Assembly: GCA_016748015.1 (NCBI GenBank)
Contig: JAAOMT010000269.1
Span: 187,013-251,012 of the forward strand
Length of the DNA stretch: 64,000 bases
Direction of reading: 5' to 3'
Origin: Geosiphon pyriformis
Taxonomy: Eukaryota > Glomeromycota > Glomeromycetes > Archaeosporales > Geosiphonaceae
Shown here: positions 49,926 to 59,617 of the stretch, piece by piece
Position numbering within the stretch: the stretch's first letter is position 1
How the letters are laid out: each line of letters starts with the position of its first letter
Made by a program: the position numbers and the translations under genes
The notes under the pieces: generated by a model
What the model saw: the letters and a program-made list of their open reading frames with translations, nothing else
The model's database searches: none
What the model was told of the DNA's origin: nothing

Positions 49926-50700
49926 NNNNNNNNNNNNNNNNNNNNNNNNNNNNNNNNNNNNNNNNNNNNNNNNNNNNNNNNNNNNNNNNNNNNNNNNNNN
50001 NNNNNNNNNNNNNNNNNNNNNNNNNNNNNNNNNNNNNNNNNNNNNNNNNNNNNNNNNNNNNNNNNNNNNNNNNNNNNNNNNNNNNNNNNNNNNNNNNNNN
50101 NNNNNNNNNNNNNNNNNNNNNNNNNNNNNNNNNNNNNNNNNNNNNNNNNNNNNNNNNNNNNNNNNNNNNNNNNNNNNNNNNNNNNNNNNNNNNNNNNNNN
50201 NNNNNNNNNNNNNNNNNNNNNNNNNNNNNNNNNNNNNNNNNNNNNNNNNNNNNNNNNNNNNNNNNNNNNNNNNNNNNNNNNNNNNNNNNNNNNNNNNNNN
50301 NNNNNNNNNNNNNNNNNNNNNNNNNNNNNNNNNNNNNNNNNNNNNNNNNNNNNNNNNNNNNNNNNNNNNNNNNNNNNNNNNNNNNNNNNNNNNNNNNNNN
50401 NNNNNNNNNNNNNNNNNNNNNNNNNNNNNNNNNNNNNNNNNNNNNNNNNNNNNNNNNNNNNNNNNNNNNNNNNNNNNNNNNNNNNNNNNNNNNNNNNNNN
50501 NNNNNNNNNNNNNNNNNNNNNNNNNNNNNNNNNNNNNNNNNNNNNNNNNNNNNNNNNNNNNNNNNNNNNNNNNNNNNNNNNNNNNNNNNNNNNNNNNNNN
50601 NNNNNNNNNNNNNNNNNNNNNNNNNNNNNNNNNNNNNNNNNNNNNNNNNNNNNNNNNNNNNNNNNNNNNNNNNNNNNNNNNNNNNNNNNNNNNNNNNNNN
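49926..50700. other. Assembly gap (775 N)
   Basis: Unknown bases. By comparison with the other LTR and with gypsy element 2, it should hold the last ~120 bp of the LTR, the polypurine tract and any accessory ORF downstream of integrase. The true length may differ from the number of Ns. Confidence 0.98.
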
Positions 50701-51725
50701 GTGCTGCTTTGGTTAAAATTTTGTTATTCAATCTTAATTTGTAAGCTCCATTTCCTAGAATTTCTTCTATGTGAAATGGTCTGTCCTATTTGGGGTCAAA
50801 TTTTCCACTCCATTGTTTTTCCACTTTGGTACAATGTAGTAATACTTTGTCTCCGATCTTGAATTCAACTGGTTTGTCTGGTAGTTGACTATCATGTCTT
50901 TCTTTCTGTGTTTCTTGTGACTTTTGGATATTATCAGCTGCTCTTCTTCGTTTGTTTTCCAATGTTTCCATTAAGTCATATGTTTTTCTCAGCAATGTTT
51001 CTTGAAAATTTTCTTCTGTTATTGGTTCAGCTAGATATGTATTAATTTCCCTCTCTACTGATAACATTGCTATTCTTCCATATACTAATTCAAATGGTGT
51101 TGCTTGTGTAGTATCCTGTTTCATTGTCCAATAAGCAAATAGTATTGATGGTATGAACAAATCCCAATTGTTCTGGTTTTCTTGGCTGAGCTTGGCTATT
51201 GCTTCACACAATATTCTGTTGAATCTTTCTACTAATCCATTGGTTTGTGGATGGTATGGTGATGATAATGGTCTCTTGATTTCGAATCTTTGGCTCAATT
51301 CTGTTAATGTTCTGTTCACAAAATAAGTTCTTTGGTCTGATAATAATTCTTTTGGACATCCATGTTGACAAATCAAATCCTGATGAACAAATTCAGCAAT
51401 GAATTCTGCATCCGCTCTTTGAATTGCTTTTGCCTCTGGCCATTTAGTAAGATAGTCCATAGCTATTGCTATGTATCTGTTTCTTCTGCTGGTGATTGTT
51501 AATGGTCCGACTAAATTAATTCCCATATGGTCAAATGATTGTCCCACTTTGATTGGTCTTAATGGTTCACTGGGTCTTGTTCTTCCTCTTCACTGACAAG
51601 CATCACAATTTTGAACATATTGTATGATGTCTGAGTACATTGATGGCCAATAGTATCTTTTTCTAGTTCTTTCCATGGTTGCTTCTTTGTGAAAATGTCC
51701 TGCTGTTGGATTTGAGTGCATGTTA
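50701..51725 (-). pseudogene. Gypsy 1 integrase, broken
   Basis: Zinc-binding HHCC region at about 51590-51720 (HSNPTAGHFHKE ... CDACQ). Catalytic core with Asp in MDYLTKWPEA, Asp in LLSDQ and Glu in TNGLVERFN, giving D,D,E. The C-terminal part has the KIGDKVLLH segment and WSGKFDPK. Stops include TGA near 51595 and one after FDPK near 50785. It continues into the gap. Confidence 0.9.
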
Positions 51726-51949
51726 AATAATATTGTCTCTTTTTCTGGCTCTGTAATTACTCTGGTTGGTTGATCTGAATCCCTTCTATTTTTCCAATAA
51801 AGTATATTTTGGTGAGTGATAAAATATTTTGATTGTTGTTTGATACTCCTTCATTCCATATGAGATAAATTCTCCTTGAACTGTTGAGTATTTAGATAAT
51901 GTTGCAATTGTTGATATTTTTGTATGTTCATCTTTTGTTGTATTTTTCT

Positions 51950-53296
51950 GTTGGTATTGTTCTGGTTTTATTATATTTTTGGGTTGAAATGTTCTTAGAT
52001 TTGTCTTATTCGCAATAAACCATCAGCATTTCCATTGTCTTTTCCCTTTTTGTAATGTATAGTATAATTGTATGGTGTGAGTGCCATTTTTCATCTTGAC
52101 TGTCTTTCATCACCAAATTCTTGTTTTTGGAGTGATGTTAATCCCTTGTGATCTGTGTATACTTCAAAATTCTGGCTCAAGTATTCTTTCTATTTCATAA
52201 TGACCCAGTATATTGCTAAGTGTTCTTGTTTCAGTGTTCCATAGTTCTTTTCGGCTGGTGTTAAACCTCTGCTGGCATATGCTACTGGATGTTCTCTGCC
52301 GTCCAGTCTTCTCTGAGATAATACTGCTCCCAATGCTTGGCCAGATGCATCAGTGGTGATAATAAATGGTTTGCTATAATCTGGATAGATCAGTACTGAA
52401 GCTTGGATGAGCTTTTTTCTCAGAATATCAAAAGCTTCTTGTTGACTTTCTGTCCATTCATATTTTGCATTTTTGTTTTGCAGTTAATTGAATGGCTGTG
52501 CTATCTTGGAAAAGTTCTTGATAAAATGTCAATAGTAACTGGTGAATCCCAAGAATGATTTTAGTTCTGTTATATTAGTCGGCACTGGAAAGTTTTTTAC
52601 TATCTCTATTTTCTCTGGGTCCATTTTGATGCTGTCTTTGCTGACTATGTGTCCCAAGAATTTGAGTTCTGTCTTGTCAAAGAAACACTTTGTCACATTT
52701 AACTTTAGTCTTGTTCTTCTTAGTCTTTCGAACATTTGTTGAAGATGATAAAGATGATCATCAAATGTCTTTGAGAATACATTGGTGTCGTCCAAATATA
52801 CAACTACTGATTTCCACAATAAGCCAGTATAAATGATTTTCATTAGCTGTTGGAAAGTTGCTGGGGCATTGGTTAAGCCAAAGGGCATCACTTCAAATTC
52901 AAAATTCTCTTCTCTAGTAGTAAATGCCATCTTCTTTTTGTCAGCTGGATTCATAGCTACTTGCCAGTAACCACTGTCTAAATCTAATGTGGAGAACCAT
53001 TTGTTCTCACCGAAAGCATCAAATAATTCCTGTATTCATGAAGTTGGATAACTGTCTCCTCGAGTTATATCATTGAGTTTCCTGTAGTCTACACAAAACT
53101 GGATTTTTCCATTTTTCTTTCAGACGAGTACCACTGATAATGACCATGGACTCATTGATGGTTGAATTAGTTCATTGTCAAGCATTCTGTTTATTTCTTG
53201 ACGAATAATCTCGTGGCTGGCTGGTGGTACTCTGTATCCTCTTTGTTTGATTGGCATTGCATCTCCAGTCTTGATCTGATGCTGAATGATGTTAGT
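51950..53296 (-). pseudogene. Gypsy 1 reverse transcriptase and RNase H, broken
   Basis: RT blocks: QEINRMLD, FCVDYRKLN, STLDLDSGYWQV, VMPFGLTNAPATFQ, catalytic VYLDDTN (about 52790-52810) and FLGHIVSKD. RNase H: TTDASGQALGAVLS, QEHLAIYW and VYTDHKGL. Stops between open blocks are mostly TGA where related elements have Arg (FG-stop-TN, VLV-stop-KKN, PTS-stop-IQ, YY-stop-HF), consistent with CGA to TGA. Colinear and otherwise complete. Confidence 0.9.
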
Positions 53297-54244
53297 TCAG
53301 CCAAACTTATTTTTGCTGGCAAAAATGTCATTGAAATTGTTAAGTAACATCTTGAGCTGCATACATTGGAGTGGATCTAAGTTTTCCATGTTCATTTGTT
53401 TCAATTGTTCTGGTTGGAGCAAATAACATTCATCTTGTCCATAGATTGTTTGTAATATGATGTCAACATATCCACAAAGTTGTGAAAAGTCTGGAATGGG
53501 GTTTGGTGGTTGGTCTTCTATTTCTGTGGTTAAATATCCGATGGTGGTTTCTTCTGGTATGCTGATGACATTGCCAGTATTGTTGTAGATGAGAATTTTT
53601 ATGCTGCTATAGCTTTTGGCTGGTATGTGGAGATTGATCAACCCAATCTCTCCTGATTCACAAAGGGTTGCTTCTGCTTCAAAAATCTGTTCTTGCTCCT
53701 TTTTCTTCCTTTCTATTGTTAATATGTACTGGCTATATGGTGGAATGGAAATAGCTTGACCAGTTGAGATAATTTTTCCTTGGCCAACAATTTTTTCCTC
53801 CACTATATTAACTGGTACGTCTGTTCTACTCATTGATTCGAATCCTTGTATTTCTCTCGCTGTTATTCTTAATTTCTCCCTCTTTCCCACTGACACTAAC
53901 TGAGCTACTCTAATCAGAGGCAGGAATATTGTCTGTGCTATTTTTTCATTGGGCTCTATTATATAAGCTTTTTCTGAGTCATTTTGTAGCATGACGATGA
54001 TATTTCCTACATATCCCGCGTCAATTATTCCTCTTCTTATATTGATCCCTCTTTTTGCTAAGCTACTCCTAAATGCTAATTGAACCATTGTTGTTGCCAG
54101 AATCTCTAGTGCTATTTTCAGATCAATGCAGGTGTGTAAATGCAGTTCTAATTTGATGGCAACTTTTCCTGGATATCTCAGATTAAATCCTGCATCTGTA
54201 TCATGCGCACGTTCTAGCATAATACCTTCCCCATTGTCACTATA
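53297..54244 (-). pseudogene. Gypsy 1 dUTPase domain and linker to RT
   Basis: All five dUTPase motifs can be placed in order: DTDAGFNL (motif 1), FRSSLAKRG (2), GIIDAGYVGNI (3, with the conserved Asp and Tyr), EKIAQTIFLP (4), and a degenerate REIQGFESMS where motif 5 is normally Gly-rich. A linker follows (NNTGNVISIPEETTIGYL). The dUTPase part is about 130 residues, the normal size. dUTPases hydrolyse dUTP and could limit uracil in the element's cDNA; activity of this copy is doubtful given motif 5. It is in frame with the upstream module, separated by one TAA. Confidence 0.85.
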
Positions 54245-55140
54245 TTATTTCAACTCTTGTTCTTTGGAGAGATCTGGTAGTGCAATGTATTGTTCATAGT
54301 TTAAATCGGGTTTTGAATCTGAGTCTGAATTGTTTTTGTCGTTATTGTCATTTTGAACAAAGCTAGAACCATTGTTTTTGTCATCATTGTCAGAGTCTGG
54401 ATTGCGATTGATCAGCGATTCTGATTCCAATGCACAGCTGCTGATTGGTTCTTCTTCTTCAGGGATTGAGTAGATTATGCGTGGTGGTGAATTGTAAATG
54501 AGGTCACAATCGTCACAATATTCGAAGTCACTAGGAATTAAACAATGACGACACAGTTTTGTATTTAACTGTGCTAGCCGTTGTTCTTGCTCTTTTCTAG
54601 TGAGTGCCAAGTTTTGGTAGTGTTCATGGAACTCTTCTGGTTCTAGAAAATTTATAACTGGCTCTGCGTCCCAGTCAAGCTCGATGGGTTCTGGTGGGTT
54701 GTTTTTAATTGTCCAGATTTCTTCTGGCAACGTGCCTTCAATTTTGGCAGTTGTCATTCTCCAAATTTTGTCGTCATTATGTGAACAACTGTCTAATCGT
54801 TGTACTGTTCTTTGCCAAGTGGCTTCGATTGGTGTCCCCTTTTTAACCCAGTCACTAATCAGAATCATGTATTGACACTTTACATCGCACATTCCTCTAT
54901 ATCTGGGAATGTCATGCCACATTTCTTTGTCCAAAAGAGTCTCTCCACAAGCTAAACATGGCTGATTGTCCCATTTTCCTACTCATTTTGGTCTTCCAAA
55001 GCATTCAAAGACACATGAGCGGCAATAGAACCTAGTTGCCGTTGAATATTCCTCATCGTCCCCACAGCATGCGCCCATTGACAACAATTTCTTGCCGCAA
55101 TCAATGCATATAAGCTTAGGTTGACGATAGGTAGATTGTT
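54245..55140 (-). pseudogene. Gypsy 1 Cys-rich (zinc-binding) module and acidic linker
   Basis: Between protease and dUTPase the polyprotein carries repeated Cys pairs: CIDCGKK near 55110, then CC, YCRSC and CLACGE (about 54955-55075), CDVKC near 54880, and the zinc-ribbon-like CRHCLIPSDFEYCDDC near 54510-54560. An acidic Asp/Asn/Ser-rich stretch follows to 54245. One stop lies after GRPK near 54985. Not a standard gypsy domain; probably structural zinc, function unknown. Confidence 0.75.
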
Positions 55141-55399
55141 GTGATATAGTGTAGATGTTATAAATGGTTGTGGTTTGGGTGGTTTCTTCTTCTTTCTCTT
55201 TTCCTTTATTTTCTTTGTCCTCTTCCCATTCCCAGCTTGATGTTGGTTCACTTTTGTTGTTGTCAGTCCATGTCAGGTTATCAGTTTCTCAGGTAAGTTC
55301 TTCCTTCTGTTTCTCTTTTCTCTTGTTGCTGTCATCTCAGGAGAGTATTGGCGGTAGTTCGTTGTGCTCTTTGTCCACTTACAATACTTGGTAGGCTTT

Positions 55400-55890
55400 C
55401 CAGGTAGGCTTTTCTTTCTCCTCCTCCAGTTCGATCAATAGTTTCTCTCTTAGAGGAGTTTTGAAGTGGCCACACATGACCAGGACATGTATGTGTTGGC
55501 CCTGATACGTTAGCTGGAGTTCCTGAGTGTTTCAGTCTAACGTTGCATTGACTTTGAATAGCCAGTTATTACCAATGAGAGCTTGGTATTAAGTGGTTTC
55601 CATCACTAGAACTTTAATGAAAGTCATGATGTTATTGACTTTAAAAGGAAAGTTGTCGATTTTGCCAATTGGAGTTTTGGTCACTCTATTAGCTGTGATA
55701 ATTCTGGCGCTGGCAGCTCAATCAACTTGGTGACCTAATTGATCCATGAGTTGTTTTGTGATTATGCTGCCTGCAGAACTGCTGTCCAGGATTAATTTGA
55801 TGGATTGTTCTTCTACTTTGGCATTAGTGTACATTGTGGTAATTGGTTTGGCTTCAAAAGTGGCTCCACTAAATAATGGCATTGCAGCTG
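55400..55890 (-). pseudogene. Gypsy 1 aspartic protease with altered active site
   Basis: The retropepsin-like segment reads LILDSSSAGSIIT where the expected active site is Asp-Ser/Thr-Gly, so Gly has become Ser, a single G-to-A step. The flap-like part TKTPIGKIDNFPF and ALIGNNWL follow. Two stops (near 55738 and 55590) lie further on. Loss of the Gly would be expected to destroy activity. Confidence 0.8.
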
Positions 55891-56429
55891 TTTCCTCAAA
55901 TTCGAATGGGAAGATAGCGGTCAATGACTTGTCTTCGGTGATAGTAGCGGGTGGGATATTACTGATGAGTGGTTGTTTTTGGGTAAATGCCAGGTTATTG
56001 GTTAAAGTGTCTTCTGGGGTGATCAAGAGACTTAAATAGTTCTGGGAATTCAGGTTCTGGGGTTGACTGGTACCTGAATTCTGCTGGCGTAATCCAGATG
56101 GTTGCTGTGAAGAACTGGGGATCAGTTGATGGACTACTATTGCCAATTTCCAGCTCTGTTGAGTCATTCTCGGTCTTTAAGTTCTGTTGGGTGGTAAGCT
56201 TTGGGGCGGTGTTTGGATCTGTTGGAGTTGATAGATTATTTGTGGCTGTAGTTGATATATTACTTGTGGCTGCAGCTGATAAATCAGAGGTTGATATACT
56301 GGAAACTGATAAACTGATAACTGTGTCACTGGTAGATAAGCAGGTGGGTTTTGATTTGGGTACTGATTCGGAGTTTGGAACTGGCAATCAGGGTTTCAAT
56401 ATTGATTTTCCAATCATTGGTTATTTAAA

Positions 56430-58201
56430 TGCTGGTGACAGTCAATTTGGATATGTCCTTGTTTACCACAATAGTGGCAGATACACATTTCCTGTTGCCA
56501 CTGTCAATTGGTTGATGGAGATAGACATGATTGATTTTGGGCATGATTAGAGTTTTCTTGATTATTGCATCGTTGTGGAGGCTGATAAATAGCATGATTG
56601 TCAGCTAAGTATCCTTCCAATCTCTTATTAATTAATTCACTGAACTTCTCCAATTTGGAATCCAATTCAGATGATCCGTTCATTACTAGATTAATGGCTT
56701 AGATGTGGTTAGCCTCTGACTCAGCGGATTCAAAATCTCTGGCGCATGTGACTGCATCTTGAAGGGTGTCTGAATGCAATAGACGTATATGTTGCAAGAT
56801 GCTACTGCACAGGCCACAGATAAACTGATTGAGTATCTGTGGTGCTGTAAAATAGTTGGCGTCAATTGCTTGAATTTGGCGTAGATTTCAATAGAAGCAT
56901 CCCAGGTAAGTGGTGACTGCTTCAGTTTCTCTTTGTTTTATGGTGGTGAATGCATTGACTAGGCGATTGATGCTGTTATTGTTGCTGAAGTATCTTAGGA
57001 ATTCCACTTTGAAGGCATTAAAATCTTGTGGTTTATTAATCAAGCTCTGGTACCATAAATTGGCAGTATCTTTGAGAAAGTAGGAAATGGCTTGCATTGC
57101 TCGAGCATCATTCCATCCGTTGGCTGCGATAGTCTTTTCTATATCATTTAGCCATATTTGAGCATCATCCTCTTCACCCGTAAAGTTGTCAAGTTTTGCA
57201 ATTGGTACATAGGTCATTGGATCTAAGTTAGGTGGTTGTAGTGGCTGTTGAAACAGTTGTTGTTGTCCTGGCTGTTGGGATGGTAGCTGAAGTGACTGCT
57301 GTATGGGTTTGGCTATGAGATTAATCAGCAGTTAATTGATGACGATTATTGAAGGTAAGTTTTGCTGATTAATTAATTCAGGTTTTTGATTTCTTTGATT
57401 TGGTGGTATTCGAATATTCAGAGTTTTGATTTCTGGATTTTCTAACTGTTGCTGAGTTTAAAGATTCGGGGTTTCAACTTTTGGGTTTTCAGTGATTGGG
57501 TGCTGGTAAGTAAATTTTTGATCCTCTGATTCTTCTTCCTTCTTTTCTGATTCCGCTGCTTCCCATGGATCAAAGATTCCAAAATCTGGTGAAGACGGTG
57601 GTGATCGAAGTCCTAATGGGGTTGATGATCGCGAATTAAATTTCTCAAAGTATTCACCATATGGTCCTAACAATTCTGTTTTTCTTTGTCTATTTTGGAA
57701 TGGGAATCGTCCAAATGCTGATGTCGCAGTTGATGGGAACGTGTCTGTTGATAATATGTTGATGACACTTCCAGGTGTATAGTGGTAGGATGGGTTGCTT
57801 GTGGATTTAACTCTGTTTTTCTTCCAAGCAGGTGGCTGTATTTTTCTGGGTGTTACTGCTGGTGTTTGTAATTTTCTCTTGCCTTTACTAGCGTATGTAA
57901 TTGGATATCTTTGTTGAGTATGGTGTTTAATTTCTTTGTTGATCTTAGTGATGATGGATGCAAAATTATGGTTTGTTGGTAGGTTGGTGTTTTGAATTAA
58001 TTCCTTATAAAAAGTTTCTCTTGCTGATTCAGTATTTACTGGTGTACCTAATAAAGAGGAAATCTTTTCGTTGACGTAGAAATTGAAGGCTGATTCGGTA
58101 GATATATGATTGTGGTTTAATCCCAAGTATTGACAATAGTGTTGAAATAAGGATTTTGTGAATCTTAAATGGTTTGCTCCTATAATTTCTGATTCTGCCA
58201 C
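56430..58201 (-). pseudogene. Gypsy 1 Gag, broken
   Basis: An N-terminal region of about 250 residues (57458-58201) with basic and Pro-rich stretches, then a capsid-like retrotransposon Gag segment at 56888-57217 (FTGEEDDAQIWLNDIEK, LKDTANLWYQSL, FLRYFSN) and its continuation to about 56640. It ends in the knuckle CHYCGKQGHIQIDC at 56438-56479. Stops near 57458, 57330, 56890 and 56700. The start codon is not clear (GTG at 58201 is first in the open frame). Confidence 0.85.
56438..56479 (-). other. Gag CCHC zinc knuckle
   Basis: C-x2-C-x4-H-x4-C exactly spaced and intact, the nucleocapsid motif that binds element RNA. Confidence 0.9.
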
Positions 58202-58244
58202 TTTTGGTTTGGTGTTGTCGGTGCTGGTTCTCTGTAGGATTATA

Positions 58245-58261
58245 CCTCACAGGGAGCACCA
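58245..58261 (-). promoter_or_regulatory. Primer-binding site of gypsy 1
   Basis: In the element sense tggtgctccctgtgagg begins two bases after the LTR. TGG at the start complements the CCA end of a tRNA, and the sequence is long enough for tRNA-primed minus-strand synthesis. The tRNA isotype cannot be named from this sequence alone. Confidence 0.8.
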
Positions 58262-58263
58262 AA

Positions 58264-59140
58264 TGTTACAGGTGATTATTTCTGTTGTGGAATTGAATAA
58301 CAAACCTGTAACTTGGTGCTCAAAAGCTACTTTCATGGATGATATGCGGAAGATATGGTATCTGAAGGTTTTGGTTGATCTGAAGATTTTGTTGTAGAGT
58401 TCTTTGTATAATGAACAGAGATTCAATAAGGTTGATAGTAGTTGTATCCTCAAGTGATTTTCCCAATTTCTTTTTCAGCATGGTGGCTGAATTTAGTCTG
58501 GCAGTTGTGCTCTTCTGGTAAGCTATTCGATAATATATATAAAATTCTACCCTTATTTCTGGGTCTTTTACCAGACTATCCTTGACATCAATAACTTAGT
58601 GCTTAATCTTTTAATCAATTAATATACAACAACAAAATCAAAGAAAGAAAGGAAATAAAATAAAGAAAATAAAGAAAATAAGCCAAAACAATTTGGTCCA
58701 TTAGTATCTTGTCAATAGCTGTGATCAAGAGCTATTGTTTCAGCATAGTTAAGTAGCAATTACTATTAACATGAAGTGTTGATAGTGAATAGTGGATTGA
58801 GATATGAAATAATTATTTATTTGATGATTGGGTTTTTGGCTAAGGATTCTGTGGTATCAATTCTGTCTTTTCTGTTTCTAACACTATTGCTATATATACA
58901 TAATTGGAATTTCTCAATTCCTCGATTCTTCACGACAGGAATCCTGGAATTCTTGGAATCTTGTGATTCCTTTGAGAGGAATTCTGGAATTCTGGAATTC
59001 TGCAATTCCTTGTTGGGAATCCTGAAATTCCTGGAATCCTGCAATTCCTAAAAAGAATCCTGGAATTCCACATTTACTACACTTACTTCTGATTAGCTAA
59101 TAATTATGCTAATATATTTCCTATATTTCTATGAGTAACA
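58264..59140 (-). repeat. Right LTR (5' LTR of element 1)
   Basis: 877 bp with TGTTA...TAACA ends. About 130 bp near its right end (58935-59068) is an array of ggaattcc-like palindromes. Differences from the left LTR in the alignable first ~350 bp are nearly all transitions. Confidence 0.92.
58935..59068. repeat. ggaattcc palindrome array inside the LTR
   Basis: Irregular tandem units of about 9-18 bp such as ggaatcctggaattc and ctgcaattcc; many units are self-complementary. The same array is present in the left LTR (49848-49925) before the gap. Confidence 0.85.
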
Positions 59141-59143
59141 TCA

Positions 59144-59617
59144 TTGGTTCCTTTTGGTACTGGTTCAACTTTGAGTACAAAGTCTTTGGTGGTGGCTTCC
59201 AACTCTTTTGATAATTCTGGTTTGACTGATCACATGGCTTCTTTGGAGTGCTCTATGGAGATCTTATCGGATCAAGTCTCTGAGATTTTAAGGAAATTAA
59301 GCTTTGTGGAATTAGTGCCAATTTTTTCTTCTTCTTGTATCATTCTTCCTGTTGTTGCTTCTCTTATGAGCTCAGCTTTGAATTCGGATATGGCTGTGGA
59401 TAGTGTGATAGTGCTTTCACTTTCTCCACCTCTTCCTTTAATGGTTGAGAATGCCATTCTTGAACTAAGCTTGAACAGCTCAAAGGTTCTTATTACCAAG
59501 GTGGGTAGTTTAGAATCAAAAATGATGGCTTTGAAGGTATCGGTTGGTTTGGTTTTGACAAGATTGAATTCTTTGTGTTCTGGTTTGAGTTCATCAGCTC
59601 CTTTTTCATTTCAATAA
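59144..59617 (+). pseudogene. LINE E/F ORF1, C-terminal part
   Basis: Open frame in phase with 48933-49155. Leu/Ser-rich, with the LECSMEILSDQVSEILRKL helix that is also present in copies A and B. It ends CAA TAA at the position where A and B have CAATGA, so the overlapping ORF2 ATG has become ATA. Confidence 0.8.

Larger units (their letters stand above)
49156..59140 (-). mobile_element. Ty3/gypsy LTR retrotransposon 1 (with dUTPase and Cys-rich module)
   Basis: Two LTRs with TGTTA...TAACA ends, 4-bp TSD, a primer-binding site next to the right LTR, and a minus-strand polyprotein. Order in the element sense: gag, zinc knuckle, protease, Cys-rich module, dUTPase, RT, RNase H, integrase. RT before integrase is the Ty3/gypsy order. 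A 775-N assembly gap hides the polyprotein end, the polypurine tract and part of the left LTR. Many stops, mainly TGA, make it inactive. It lies inside LINE E/F ORF1. Confidence 0.93.

Noticed and set aside
49683-50744. Long frames across 49683-50744 on both strands
   Set aside because: They are open only because the region is an N gap.
53700-54220. dUTPase as a host or viral gene
   Set aside because: It is in frame between polyprotein domains of the gypsy element, with continuous linkers on both sides, so it belongs to the element.
55164-55394. Ser-rich plus-strand frame
   Set aside because: It is the antisense of the acidic/Lys-rich linker of the gypsy polyprotein.
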